Source: Rhodoferax sp. (GTDB lineage: Bacteria > Pseudomonadota > Gammaproteobacteria > Burkholderiales > Burkholderiaceae_C). From it: a stretch of 64,000 nt of DNA. How positions within the stretch are numbered: the stretch's first letter is position 1; each line of letters begins with the position of its first letter. Both the position numbers and the translations under genes were made by a program. The notes below the pieces were generated by a model that was not told where the DNA came from, did not search any database, and saw nothing but the letters and a program-made list of their open reading frames with translations. The stretch lies in NCBI RefSeq assembly GCF_028689295.1, contig NZ_JAQTWL010000013.1, positions 33,790-97,789 of the forward strand. Direction: 5' to 3'. Positions 9,539-18,765 of the stretch are shown piece after piece.

Positions 9539-11230
9539 TCACATCCCCGCGTAATTCGGCCCACCCCCGCCTTCGGGCGTGACCCAGACAATGTTCTGCG
9601 TCGGGTCCTTGATATCGCAGGTCTTGCAGTGTACGCAGTTGGCCGCGTTGATCTGCAGCCGGTCGGTGTTGTCGTCTCCTTTGACAAACTCATACACACC
9701 GGCCGGGCAGTAACGCGCCTCCGGGCCGGCGAATTTCGCCAGATTGATGCTCACCGGCACGCTGGCGTCTTTCAGGGTCAGGTGTGCGGGCTGATTCTCT
9801 TCATGGTTGACATTGCTGATGAAGACACTGCTCAAGCGGTCAAAGCTCAGCTTGCCATCGGGCTTGGGGTAATCAATCGGTTTGCATTCCGAGGCCGGCT
9901 TCAGGTAGGCATGGTCAGGCTTGTCACGCCGGATGGTCCAGGGCATCTTGCCATTCAGACCAAACTGCTCAAAACCGTTCATCAAGGTACCCACGGTGAG
10001 ACCATACTTGAACCAGGCCTTGAAGTTGCGCGACTTGTTGAGCTCGGTGTACAACCAGCTGGCCTCAAACGCTTCCGGGTAGGCGGTCAACTCGTCATGT
10101 TGGCGTCCCGCTGTCACCGCCTCAAAGGCGGCCTCGGCCGCCAGCATGCCGGACTTGATGGCCGCGTGTGTGCCCTTGATGCGACTCACATTCAAAAAGC
10201 CCGCATCACAACCCACCAGCGCACCGCCCGGGAACACGGTCTTCGGTAAAGACAACAAACCCCCGGCAGTGATGGCGCGCGCACCATAGGCCAGGCGTTT
10301 GCCGGTGACTTCACCCTTGTCATTCTCCAGGTACCAGCGGATGTTCGGATGGGTCTTCCAGCGCTGGAATTCCTCGAAGGGGCTCAAATACGGGTTGGAA
10401 TAGTTCAAACCGGTGATAAAACCCAGGGCGATCTTGTTGTCCTCCATGTGGTACAGGAAGGAGCCGCCATAGGTGTTGTTCTCCATCGGCCAGCCGGCGG
10501 TGTGCACCACCAGGCCGGGTTCATGGCGGCTGGGCTCGGCCTCCCACAGTTCCTTGATGCCAATGGCATAACTTTGCGGATCGCAGCCCTCGTCCAGATT
10601 GAACTTGGCGATCACTTGTTTGCCAAGGTGGCCGCGCGCGCCTTCGGCAAACACGGTGTATTTGCCCAGCAGCTCCATGCCAACCTGGAAATTGGGGCCG
10701 GGCTCGCCATTCTTCTCGATGCCCATGTTGCCGGTGGCCACACCCCGGACAGAACCCGCGTCGTCATACAGCACCTCAGCAGCGGCAAAGCCGGGGAAGA
10801 TTTCCACGCCCAAACTTTCAGCCTGTTCGGCCAGCCAGCGTGTCAAGGCGCCCAGGCTGATGATGTAGTTGCCGTGGTTCTGGCTGCATTCGGGCAGGAA
10901 CATGTTGGGCGTGCGGTAGCCAGTGGTCTCAGACAGAAACATCATGGCCTCGTCAGTGACGGGCTGGTTCAAGGGGGCGCCCATGGCTTTCCAGTCGGGG
11001 AACAGCTCGGTCAGCGACTGCGGGTCGAGCACGGCACCGGACAAGATGTGGGCACCGGGCTCGGAGCCTTTTTCCAGCACGACGACCGACAGCTCCTGGC
11101 CTTTCTCGGTGGCGAGTTGTTTGAGCCGGATGGCGGTGGACAGGCCGGCGGGGCCGCCACCGACCACGACCACGTCGTAGTCCATGGCTTCACGGGGGCC
11201 GTATTGGGTCAGGATGTCCTGGGGGGTCAT
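9539..11230 (-). CDS. Electron transfer flavoprotein-ubiquinone oxidoreductase
   Basis: A 563-residue membrane-associated iron-sulfur flavoprotein that takes electrons from reduced ETF and passes them to ubiquinone. The FAD-binding GGGPAGLSTAIRL lies near residues 24-36. The mid-region GCDAGFLNVSRIKGTHAAIKSG and the C-terminal cysteines of the [4Fe-4S] cluster (CPAG, then CVHCKTCDIKDPTQNI) are all present, and the last residues GGGPNYAGM are typical. The start at 11230 begins the conserved region; a longer frame to 11299 would run into the thiolase gene. It sits 11 bases after the thiolase and serves the acyl-CoA dehydrogenase of this cluster. Base composition is visibly GC-richer than the Liv genes. 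Confidence 0.95.
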   Translation of the reverse strand: MTPQDILTQYGPREAMDYDVVVVGGGPAGLSTAIRLKQLATEKGQELSVVVLEKGSEPGAHILSGAVLDPQSLTELFPDWKAMGAPLNQPVTDEAMMFLSETTGYRTPNMFLPECSQNHGNYIISLGALTRWLAEQAESLGVEIFPGFAAAEVLYDDAGSVRGVATGNMGIEKNGEPGPNFQVGMELLGKYTVFAEGARGHLGKQVIAKFNLDEGCDPQSYAIGIKELWEAEPSRHEPGLVVHTAGWPMENNTYGGSFLYHMEDNKIALGFITGLNYSNPYLSPFEEFQRWKTHPNIRWYLENDKGEVTGKRLAYGARAITAGGLLSLPKTVFPGGALVGCDAGFLNVSRIKGTHAAIKSGMLAAEAAFEAVTAGRQHDELTAYPEAFEASWLYTELNKSRNFKAWFKYGLTVGTLMNGFEQFGLNGKMPWTIRRDKPDHAYLKPASECKPIDYPKPDGKLSFDRLSSVFISNVNHEENQPAHLTLKDASVPVSINLAKFAGPEARYCPAGVYEFVKGDDNTDRLQINAANCVHCKTCDIKDPTQNIVWVTPEGGGGPNYAGM

Positions 11231-11241
11231 AGTTTGCTCTT

Positions 11242-12444
11242 TCAAACACGTTCCAGAATCAGGGCGATGCCCTGGCCGACGCCAATACACATGGTGCACA
11301 GCGCGTAGCGACCGCCCGTGGCGTGCAGGCGATTGACCGCCGTGGTGGCCAGGCGCGCACCCGAGGCGCCCAGCGGATGGCCCAGCGCAATCGCACCGCC
11401 CCAGGCGTTGACGCGCGCGTCATCGTCCGGCAAGCCCAGCAGGCGCAACACCGCCAGACCCTGGGCGGCAAAGGCCTCGTTGAGTTCGATCACATCGAGT
11501 TGCGCCAGACTCAAGCCGGTCTGGGCCAGCACCAGTTGGGTGGCGGGCGCCGGGCCAATACCCATGATGCGCGGGGCCACGCCGACCGAGGCCATGCCGA
11601 CCACGCGCGCCCTCGGTGTCAAACCGTTCTTGGCGGCCGTGGCCTCATCGGCCAGCAGCAAGGCGCAGGACCCGTCGTTGACACCGCTGGCATTGCCTGC
11701 CGTGACCGTGCCGTCCGGGCGCACGATGGGTTTGAGCTTGGCCAGCACCTCCAAAGACGTGTCACGCGGATGCTCGTCCTGGTCAACCACCAGCGCTTCG
11801 CCCTTTTTCTGCGCAATGCTGACCCCGGTGATTTCACGCGCCAGGTGGCCGGCTTGCTGCGCCGCCACGGCCCGCTGCTGGCTGGCCAGCGCCATGAGGT
11901 CCTGCGCCTCGCGCTCAATTCGGTATTCGGTGGCCACGTTCTCGGCGGTTTCGGGCATGGAATCGATGCCGTACTGGGCTTTCATGAGCTTGTTGACGAA
12001 GCGCCAGCCAATGGTGCTGTCATACACCGCGTTGTTGCGGCCAAAGGCGCTTTCCATCTTGGGCATGACAAAGGGGGCGCGGCTCATGCTCTCGACGCCA
12101 CCGGCGATCATCAGCGTGGCTTCGCCGCTCTTGATGGCGCGGGCGGCCGTGCCCACCGCGTCCAGACCGGAGCCGCACAGGCGGTTGATGGTGGCACCGG
12201 GCACTGCCACCGGCAAACCGGCCAGCAAACTGACCATGCGAGCGACGTTGCGGTTGTCTTCCCCGGCCTGGTTGGCGCAGCCGTACAGCACATCGGTCAC
12301 TGCCGCCCAATCTACGTTTGGGTTGCGCGCCATGAGCGCCTTGATCGGGATAGCACCCAGGTCGTCAGTGCGCACGCTGCTCAAGGCACCGCCGTAGCGG
12401 CCAATGGGGGTGCGGATGGCGTCACAGATGTAGGCTTGGTTCAT
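11242..12444 (-). CDS. Acetyl-CoA acyltransferase, PcaF/PaaJ-type (3-oxoadipyl-CoA thiolase-like)
   Basis: A 400-residue thiolase. The acyl-enzyme Cys is Cys90 in NRLCGSG; the C-terminal GHPLGASG His and CIGVGQG Cys complete the active site. The N-terminus (MNQAYICDAIRTPIGRYGGALSSVR) and the CANQAGEDNRNVARM block are those of the 3-oxoadipyl-CoA thiolase branch (PcaF/PaaJ), although such proteins also act on ordinary 3-ketoacyl-CoA. In this cluster it probably performs the last cleavage to acetyl-CoA or propionyl-CoA. It lies 30 bases after the fused hydratase/dehydrogenase gene. The exact substrate is uncertain. Confidence 0.92.
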   Translation of the reverse strand: MNQAYICDAIRTPIGRYGGALSSVRTDDLGAIPIKALMARNPNVDWAAVTDVLYGCANQAGEDNRNVARMVSLLAGLPVAVPGATINRLCGSGLDAVGTAARAIKSGEATLMIAGGVESMSRAPFVMPKMESAFGRNNAVYDSTIGWRFVNKLMKAQYGIDSMPETAENVATEYRIEREAQDLMALASQQRAVAAQQAGHLAREITGVSIAQKKGEALVVDQDEHPRDTSLEVLAKLKPIVRPDGTVTAGNASGVNDGSCALLLADEATAAKNGLTPRARVVGMASVGVAPRIMGIGPAPATQLVLAQTGLSLAQLDVIELNEAFAAQGLAVLRLLGLPDDDARVNAWGGAIALGHPLGASGARLATTAVNRLHATGGRYALCTMCIGVGQGIALILERV

Positions 12445-12474
12445 GGTCTCTCTTTCAATATCAATAAATCAGTG

Positions 12475-14517
12475 TCATGCCAGCAGCACGGACAGATCGG
12501 CGACAACAAAACCGTGACCGGACTCAGCCGCCAGGGTTTGCAAATCGCGCTCCATCGCCACACGTTCTTGCTGGCGCGCCCAGAACACCGGGCCGCCTTC
12601 CCAGCGCGGAAAGCCGTAGCCTTGCACCAGCACCACATCGATGTCGCTGGCGCGGCTGGCAATGCCTTCCTGCAGCAACAGCGCCGCTTCGTTGACCATG
12701 GCCAGCATGGCGCGGCGCTGAATTTGCGCCGCACTGAGCGCTTGCCGGCTTACGCCGCGTTGTAGCGAAGCCTGCTCGATGATGTTGCGCACCACGGCAT
12801 CCGTGGTCTTGGATTTTTTGCCGTCCACATAGGTGTAATAACCTGCATCGGTCTTGCGGCCCAGGCGCCCCTGTTCACACAGCTGGTCGAGGATGGCAAC
12901 ATAACGCTCGCGCGGGTCGCGGTTGGCCGCCTGCGATTTGCGCATGCGCCAGGCAATGTCGAGCCCGGTCAGGTCGGCCACGGCAAACGGACCCATGGCA
13001 AAACCGAAACCTTGCAAGGCGGCGTCCACGTCTTCGGGCCAGGCGCCGTCTTCGAGCATGAATTCACACTGCCGGCGGTAGGCGTTGTAGATGCGGTTGC
13101 CGATGAAGCCAAAGGCGTTGCCGGTGAGCACCGGCAGTTTTTTGAGTTGCCGGCCCAGCGCCATGCCGGTGGCCAGGACCTCAGGGCTGCTCTGGGCGCC
13201 GCGCACCACCTCGAGCAGCTTCATGACATGGGCCGGGCTGAAAAAGTGCAGACCCAGCACGTCTTGTGGGCGGGTCGTGGCCTTGGCAATGGCGTCCACG
13301 TCCAGGTACGAGGTGTTGGTGGCCAGCACGGCACCTGCTCTGGCGTACTGATCGATCTTCTTGAACACCTCCTGTTTGACGGCCAACTCTTCAAACACGG
13401 CCTCGATCACCAGGTCGGCACGGGACAGTTGCGCCCAGTCCGTGGTGGGGCTCAAGCGGGCTTCATTGGCGGCAGCCAGACTGGCTTTCATCTTGCCTGC
13501 GCTCACGCGGCCCTGGTAATGGTCGGTGACGCGCTGTTGGCCGCGCTGCAGTGCCGCGCTGTCCTGCTCCAGCAGGATGACGTTCAGACCGGCATCAAGC
13601 GCGCAAATGGCAATACCGGCGCCCATGGTGCCGGCGCCAATGATGGCCACGGTTTGCAATGGGCGCGGCGCTGCTTGCAGGCTGGCGGGCAGTTTGGTGG
13701 CTTCGCGCTCGGCAAAAAATTGGTAGCGCAGGGCAAACGCATCGGCAGATAATCGCAGTTGCTGGAACATCGCCCGCTCCTGCACCAGGCCATCGTCCAC
13801 TGGCAAAATGGCTGCATTCTTAACTGCCAAGATGGCCGCAAGCACGGCGGGCCGACGCTTGCCAGCACTGAGGGCGGTTTGTTCGGCCTGCTCAATGATC
13901 GCGGCGTCTTCCGTGGGAACGTGTTCATCGCGAATACGGTACTTGCGGCCCGCTAGGCGCTGCGCCAACTCGATGGCATGAGCTTGCAAATCAGCTGGAA
14001 CGACCTCATCGACCAACCGCAACGCAAGCGCCTTATCGGCCTTGATGCGTTCGCCGCTGCAGATCATCAGGATAGCGCGACTCACACCGATCCGGCGCGG
14101 CAAGCGCTGGGTGCCGCCCGCGCCAGGAATCATGCCAAGGGTTACCTCGGGCAGTCCCATCAGCGTGTCGGCCAAGGCAATGCGTGCATCACAGGCCAAC
14201 GCCAATTCCAAGCCTCCTCCAAGCGCCGCGCCGTGCAGCGCTGCAACAATCGGTTTGCTGCAGGCTTCAATCTGGGCGATGACGGTGGGCAACTGCGGAT
14301 CTTGCAGCGGTTGGCCGAATTCCCGCAGATCGGAGCCGGCCACAAAGGTGGTTCCGCCACCGATGATGACGCCGGCGCGCAGGTCCGACTGCGCCTGCAA
14401 TTGCTGTATCGCTTCCGTCAGACCCTGGCGTACCGTGAGTGATCCGGCATTGATGGGCGGGTTGTTGATTTCAATCAGCAAGACATCGCCAAGTTGTTCG
14501 GTTCGTATGGTGGACAT
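12475..14517 (-). CDS. Bifunctional enoyl-CoA hydratase/3-hydroxyacyl-CoA dehydrogenase (FadB/FadJ-like)
   Basis: A 680-residue fusion. Residues 1-200 are a crotonase domain (GAALGGGLELALACD, then LPEVTLGMIPGAGGTQRL). A Rossmann NAD domain begins near residue 297 (VAIIGAGTMGAGIAI), followed by LGLHFFSPAHVMKLLEVV and two HCDH C-terminal repeats with GNRIYNAY. The first catalytic Glu is present (Glu124), but the second Glu position of classical hydratases appears to be Leu150 (SRAILMIC), so the hydratase half may be weak or act as an isomerase. The ATG at 14517 has AGAAGAA before it. It leads the fadB-like, thiolase, ETF-QO, DUF2889, usp gene string. Confidence 0.9.
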   Translation of the reverse strand: MSTIRTEQLGDVLLIEINNPPINAGSLTVRQGLTEAIQQLQAQSDLRAGVIIGGGTTFVAGSDLREFGQPLQDPQLPTVIAQIEACSKPIVAALHGAALGGGLELALACDARIALADTLMGLPEVTLGMIPGAGGTQRLPRRIGVSRAILMICSGERIKADKALALRLVDEVVPADLQAHAIELAQRLAGRKYRIRDEHVPTEDAAIIEQAEQTALSAGKRRPAVLAAILAVKNAAILPVDDGLVQERAMFQQLRLSADAFALRYQFFAEREATKLPASLQAAPRPLQTVAIIGAGTMGAGIAICALDAGLNVILLEQDSAALQRGQQRVTDHYQGRVSAGKMKASLAAANEARLSPTTDWAQLSRADLVIEAVFEELAVKQEVFKKIDQYARAGAVLATNTSYLDVDAIAKATTRPQDVLGLHFFSPAHVMKLLEVVRGAQSSPEVLATGMALGRQLKKLPVLTGNAFGFIGNRIYNAYRRQCEFMLEDGAWPEDVDAALQGFGFAMGPFAVADLTGLDIAWRMRKSQAANRDPRERYVAILDQLCEQGRLGRKTDAGYYTYVDGKKSKTTDAVVRNIIEQASLQRGVSRQALSAAQIQRRAMLAMVNEAALLLQEGIASRASDIDVVLVQGYGFPRWEGGPVFWARQQERVAMERDLQTLAAESGHGFVVADLSVLLA

Positions 14518-14597
14518 GATTTCTTCTTTCATGGGGTGTCAGGCTTTAGTGAAGTGGATGGCGATCTTTTCGTATTGCTCACACGATTCCAAGCGAC

Positions 14598-14800
14598 TCA
14601 AAGCCGAATCGCCTGGTCTAGCGGGCACTCACTTTCGATGACGAGCCGCAGAGCGGTACGCTCTGTCAACCTCAGAAAATCGCGGAACTCGTCGAAGTTG
14701 CCCAGCTTCGAGCCGAAGATCTGGAGCTGGCGGATAAAGATCCACCAGAAATGGATGGTGCTTATACGAGACTTGATGGCCGCCTTGTATCGCTTTACTT
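14598..14800 (-). pseudogene. C-terminal remnant of a zinc-type (MDR) alcohol dehydrogenase/quinone reductase
   Basis: The minus strand reads about 66 residues ending in ...FGSKLGNFDEFRDFLRL, then VIESECPLDQAIRL and a stop. This is the C-terminal pattern of medium-chain dehydrogenases: a hydrophobic strand, GS-x-GN, a helix, then P-L-x-x-A. It begins abruptly after a stop near 14800, with no start or upstream domains. It lies between the acyl-CoA synthetase and the FadB-like gene, in the operon's own direction, and fills most of the roughly 400-base gap. It suggests that an alcohol or enone oxidoreductase was once part of this operon and was deleted. Confidence 0.55.
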
Positions 14801-14915
14801 TTCAAGTAAACGAACGCATTCAGCGCCTCTAACTCAACCGTCGTATACACAAAATCCGGGACACCCTCCGTTGGGCTTGCCCGGACGTTGCCATGGCAAA
14901 GCCCACACTTCACAG

Positions 14916-16532
14916 TTAGCTCTCGGATGCCTTGGCTTGCTGATTGCGGTACTCATCGCGCAACTCGCGTTTCAATACCTTGCCGTAATTGGCGCGAGGG
15001 AAATCCTGCCGGAATTCCACCCTTGAGACGCGCTGGAATTTGCCGAGACGCTCGTTACCCCATGCGCACAACTCCGCTTCGCTGATCGTCGCGCCTTCGT
15101 GCATGATCGCCAGCAACAATGGGGTTTCGATCCACTTCTCATGCGGTACGCCAATAACAGCGACTTCCCTGACCTGCGGATGGCGCATGAAAATATCTTC
15201 AATGTCACTCGCAAAGATATTGATCCCGCCCGACTTGATCATGTCCTTGATGCGCCCCGTCACATACAGGAAACCATCCTCATCCATCCGACCGAGGTCA
15301 CCGCTACGGATGTAGGTGCGACCCTTGGGACCAATCCAAACTATATCTTTGGTCCGTTCTGCGTCGTTGTAATACCCCCGCATGAGGCCAGCGCCATATC
15401 CAGCGATTTCTCCGAACTCGCCGCGCGGCACCTCGCTCCCATTTTCATCAATGATACATATGTCAGCACCAAAGATCGGTACACCGACCGAACCTCGCTT
15501 GCCTTTCTCGTAATCCTTGGGACCAATGCAAAAGTAGAATCCCTCGGTCATTCCATAGCACTCGTAGATGCCGGCATTGGGGAAGGTTTCCAACAGGTCA
15601 TCGAAGGTCTGACCGGGCAAGGCTTGCCCGCCAGACAGAATTACCTGCATGCTCGAAAGATCGAGCGATTTTTCCTGCCGACTGGCAGCTATGAGTTTGA
15701 TCGCCTGGGTTGGCACCATGAAGGTGTGGGTACACCGCTCGCGCGCAACCGTTTCAAGGAACTTTTCGGCGTCGAATCCCGACATCAGCACACAGGTTCC
15801 GCCTGAATAGATTGTGGGGAGCATTGTCAACCAGGTGCCGTTGGTGTAGAGCGGCGTCGAGCAAAGCGTCCGGGTGTACTTGTCTACCAGAAGTTCCTGG
15901 CCATATCCAATGGAAAACGCCAAACGACTGAAATGCGTATGTTCAATGCCTTTTGGAATACCAGTCGTCCCCGAGCTGTAGATGATATTCATCGGTTCAC
16001 TCATCTGATGTGTGACATCTGGATCGTGGTTGGGCGCGTTTTCGATTAATTGTTCAGCCGAGGACCAACCTTCGGCGAGCCCATCGAAGGCAAAAGCTCC
16101 GCCAGGCTCGATATGCTGCAGTTGGTGCCGGACCGCCTCCACTTGCTGGCGAGTCTCCGAATCAACAAACAGGAACCTGGCGTCGCTGTTATTGATCATC
16201 ATGGGCAGGGTGTCAGCGGACATCATTACGTTCAAGGGCACTATCACGCCCCCCGCCTTGATCGTGCCCCAGCACATCTCGAACATCGCGATCGAATTTT
16301 TGCCAAGGATACAGATCTTGTCTCCCTTGTTCAGTCCCAGCATCAACAATGCATTAGCTACCTGGTTGGTGCGAAGGTGGAATTCAGCCCACGACCGCCG
16401 TTGATCATTACAGACTACAGCATCTTTTGTTGCAAAATACTTGGCGTTGCGCGCAATAAAATCGGTGTTGAAAAGCCCGGGGTTGTCCAAGATGCCAACA
16501 TGAGCGGGTCTGGTCGGGATCGATTGAGTCAT
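14916..16532 (-). CDS. AMP-forming acyl-CoA synthetase (long/medium-chain type)
   Basis: A 538-residue class I adenylate-forming enzyme. The A3 motif is YSSGTTGIPKGIEHTH (near residue 190). The A5-type motif is ECYGMTEG, the A7 SGDLGRMDEDGF, the hinge GRIKDMIKSGGINIFASDIE, and the C-terminal Lys is in RANYGKVLKRELR. It converts a free carboxylate to its CoA ester. GGAGAT precedes the start at 16532. It follows livF by about 105 bases on the same strand, so import and activation are likely co-transcribed. It is not closely similar to the other synthetase at 5548-7515, so the two probably activate different acids or intermediates. Confidence 0.9.
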   Translation of the reverse strand: MTQSIPTRPAHVGILDNPGLFNTDFIARNAKYFATKDAVVCNDQRRSWAEFHLRTNQVANALLMLGLNKGDKICILGKNSIAMFEMCWGTIKAGGVIVPLNVMMSADTLPMMINNSDARFLFVDSETRQQVEAVRHQLQHIEPGGAFAFDGLAEGWSSAEQLIENAPNHDPDVTHQMSEPMNIIYSSGTTGIPKGIEHTHFSRLAFSIGYGQELLVDKYTRTLCSTPLYTNGTWLTMLPTIYSGGTCVLMSGFDAEKFLETVARERCTHTFMVPTQAIKLIAASRQEKSLDLSSMQVILSGGQALPGQTFDDLLETFPNAGIYECYGMTEGFYFCIGPKDYEKGKRGSVGVPIFGADICIIDENGSEVPRGEFGEIAGYGAGLMRGYYNDAERTKDIVWIGPKGRTYIRSGDLGRMDEDGFLYVTGRIKDMIKSGGINIFASDIEDIFMRHPQVREVAVIGVPHEKWIETPLLLAIMHEGATISEAELCAWGNERLGKFQRVSRVEFRQDFPRANYGKVLKRELRDEYRNQQAKASES

Positions 16533-16637
16533 GGTTTATCTCCAAATATTTAACAGGTTATCCAGTTTCGTTTTTACGGGAAAGGATATGTGTCTTAGGT
16601 GCGAGGAATCGATGAAAATGGTCTCGGCGCCGTTTCT

Positions 16638-17366
16638 CTAATGGATACCCAAATAGAGCTGCTGGACCTGATCGTTATCACGCAAGGATGATGCCTCGCC
16701 CTCCAAGGCGATGCGACCATTCTCTAAACAATATCCGTAGCTGGAATATTCCAAAGCAAGCTCGGCGTTTTGCTCGACCAGCAGGACCGTGAGTTGACGT
16801 GCCTCGGTGAGTTTGCGCACCTTCTCGAAAATATCCTCAACAATCATGGGAGCCAGTCCCAGAGACGGCTCATCCAGCAGAATGACGCGGGGATCGCTCA
16901 TCAACGCGCGCCCAATCGCCAGCATCTGCTGCTCACCACCAGACAGATAACCCGACAACTGCATCCGGCGCTCCTGTAGGCGGGGAAAAAATTCGTAAAT
17001 TTCGTCTAAGCTTTCTCGTAGCTTTGCCTTGCTTTTAACCACATGGGCGCCAACGATCAGGTTTTCCTCAACAGTCAGACTTTGGAACACGCGCCGCCCC
17101 TCGAACACCTGAACAAGGCCCATTTTGACAATGTCAAAGGGCTTTTGTTTTGAGATATCCAAACCATCGAAACTGACCGAACCGCGCGTCAATTCACCGC
17201 GCTCGGCCGATAGCAGGCCAGATATAGCCTTAAGAGTAGTAGTTTTTCCGGCGCCGTTGGCGCCCAACAAGGTCGTTATCATCCCTTGTTTTGCTGTGAG
17301 AGAGATTCCCTTGAGGACGAGAATAACCCCGTCATAAACCACTTCAACATTGTTTAGAACCAGCAT
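16638..17366 (-). CDS. livF: ABC transporter ATP-binding protein, LivF-type
   Basis: A 242-residue ATPase with Walker A GANGAGKTT, signature YLSGGEQQMLAIGRAL, Walker B VILLDEPSLGLAP and the switch His region. Length and the VLNNVEVVYDGVILVLKG start fit LivF, the second ATPase of branched-chain amino acid-type importers. With LivG, LivH, LivM and LivK encoded nearby it forms a complete HAAT-family transporter. In this context the likely cargo is a carboxylic acid rather than an amino acid, which is inference from the neighbouring CoA ligases. Confidence 0.92.
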   Translation of the reverse strand: MLVLNNVEVVYDGVILVLKGISLTAKQGMITTLLGANGAGKTTTLKAISGLLSAERGELTRGSVSFDGLDISKQKPFDIVKMGLVQVFEGRRVFQSLTVEENLIVGAHVVKSKAKLRESLDEIYEFFPRLQERRMQLSGYLSGGEQQMLAIGRALMSDPRVILLDEPSLGLAPMIVEDIFEKVRKLTEARQLTVLLVEQNAELALEYSSYGYCLENGRIALEGEASSLRDNDQVQQLYLGIH

Positions 17367-17445
17367 CCGTGTACCTGTAGATGAGGCGAATGGAAAGGGA
17401 TATATCCTGTCCCATCCGCCTGGTTAGCGATTACCGAACCGGGGC

Positions 17446-18696
17446 TCAGTTGCCCTGCTTGATGATTTCGGCCTTGACTTCTGGATAGGCATTGAACCAT
17501 TCCGTGACCTTGGTGAACTTACCCTTTTGCACTTGGAACACCTGAAGCCAGCCACCTCCCTCGTGGTCGTTGGCTGTGATGTGCAGCGGAGGTACCAGGT
17601 CACCCAGACTGACTAGGTTCTCTTTCGAAATGCTCTCAAAAGCCACTTTCATTTCGTCGCCGGTGACTTTACTGCCCTTATTCTTCTTGAGTGCCAGCCT
17701 CAAGGCCTCGATCTGTATGGCCGTATGAAACAACCATCGGTTGTAATAGACGGTCGATTCCATGACCTTGGGTATGGGCTTACCCTCCGCCGTGTACATG
17801 GCCTTGATATCCTTGACCACCTGGTAGTTGTCGCCCACACCGGCAAACTGCAGACCATAGTAGCCGTCGGCGATTTCACCGCCGCCAGCTGCCTCGAGGT
17901 CCGACTCTGCGGCGCCCCAAGCCAGCGAAATCACCTTGTCCAGCGGAAAGCCGACGCGCTTCAGAGCCTTGATGCCTACCGATGGCGCACGGCCAAACAG
18001 ATTAGCGATAAGGAAGTCGGGCTTAAAGCGTTGGCTGATGTCGATGACCTGAGCAGCCATTTCAAGCCCTGGAGGCGGTACGGCGAATGACTTTAATTCG
18101 AACCCTTCACGTTTCGCCAGCGCTTCGAGCACCGGGATCGGCTCACGTCCGGTCGGATTGTCGACGAACAGAAATCCTATCTTCTTGCCCTTCAAGCCAC
18201 CAAGCTTGTTGCCTACGAACTTGACCGCTGCAGCGCCTTGCGAATAAAAGGTTGCCGCGATTGGGAACAGATATGGGTATTTGACGCCATCAGCAGCATT
18301 GGCAGTGCCAAAACCCGGTGAAGTACCCGGAATGTGGTCCTCCGCCATGCGTTGCTGTAACGATTGAACATGAGGGGTGCCGTAAAGCATGATTGACACT
18401 GCACCATCTTTCTTGAAGCGCTCATAGGCCTCAATACCTTGCGGTACTTTGTACTCAGTATCGATCTCGAGTGCCCGGACCTTCCGACCTTCAACACCGC
18501 CTTTGAGGTTCACCAACTTGACGTAGTCCTGAATTGCTGAACACATGATGACCCCGGAAGATTGCGTGGGACCGGTTCTGTCACACAGCACGCCCAAGAC
18601 CACTTCATTTACCTGCGCGACTCCTTGCGTCGCGTACATGCTCATTCCGAGCCCGGCACTGAGTGCCATTACGCTCTTGATCCAAATCCTTTTCAT
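17446..18696 (-). CDS. livK: Periplasmic substrate-binding protein, LivK/HAAT-type
   Basis: About 416 residues with a clear signal peptide (KRIWIKSVMALSAGLGMSM, probable cleavage after the Ala near residue 27). The mature part starts NEVVLGVLCDRTGPTQSSG, the first strand of the Leu/Ile/Val-binding fold. Later segments (GKKIGFLFVDNPTGRE, then ADGYYGLQFAG) fit the same fold. It binds substrate in the periplasm and delivers it to LivHM. AAGGAG lies 6 bases before the second of two tandem ATGs (18696), which I prefer to 18699. The gene lies between livM and livF. Its ligand is unknown. Confidence 0.9.
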   Translation of the reverse strand: MKRIWIKSVMALSAGLGMSMYATQGVAQVNEVVLGVLCDRTGPTQSSGVIMCSAIQDYVKLVNLKGGVEGRKVRALEIDTEYKVPQGIEAYERFKKDGAVSIMLYGTPHVQSLQQRMAEDHIPGTSPGFGTANAADGVKYPYLFPIAATFYSQGAAAVKFVGNKLGGLKGKKIGFLFVDNPTGREPIPVLEALAKREGFELKSFAVPPPGLEMAAQVIDISQRFKPDFLIANLFGRAPSVGIKALKRVGFPLDKVISLAWGAAESDLEAAGGGEIADGYYGLQFAGVGDNYQVVKDIKAMYTAEGKPIPKVMESTVYYNRWLFHTAIQIEALRLALKKNKGSKVTGDEMKVAFESISKENLVSLGDLVPPLHITANDHEGGGWLQVFQVQKGKFTKVTEWFNAYPEVKAEIIKQGN

Positions 18697-18765
18697 CATT
18701 GTCTCCTTTTAGAGGTTTATAGAGTTTTTAAGCTCTGAGGGTGGGGGAAATTAGCGTTTTTATCG

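Noticed and set aside
11323..12765. A 480-codon plus-strand open frame opposite the thiolase and FadB-like genes
   Set aside because: It is composition-driven, rich in Gln/His/Arg, has no family features, and lies exactly opposite two well-supported genes.
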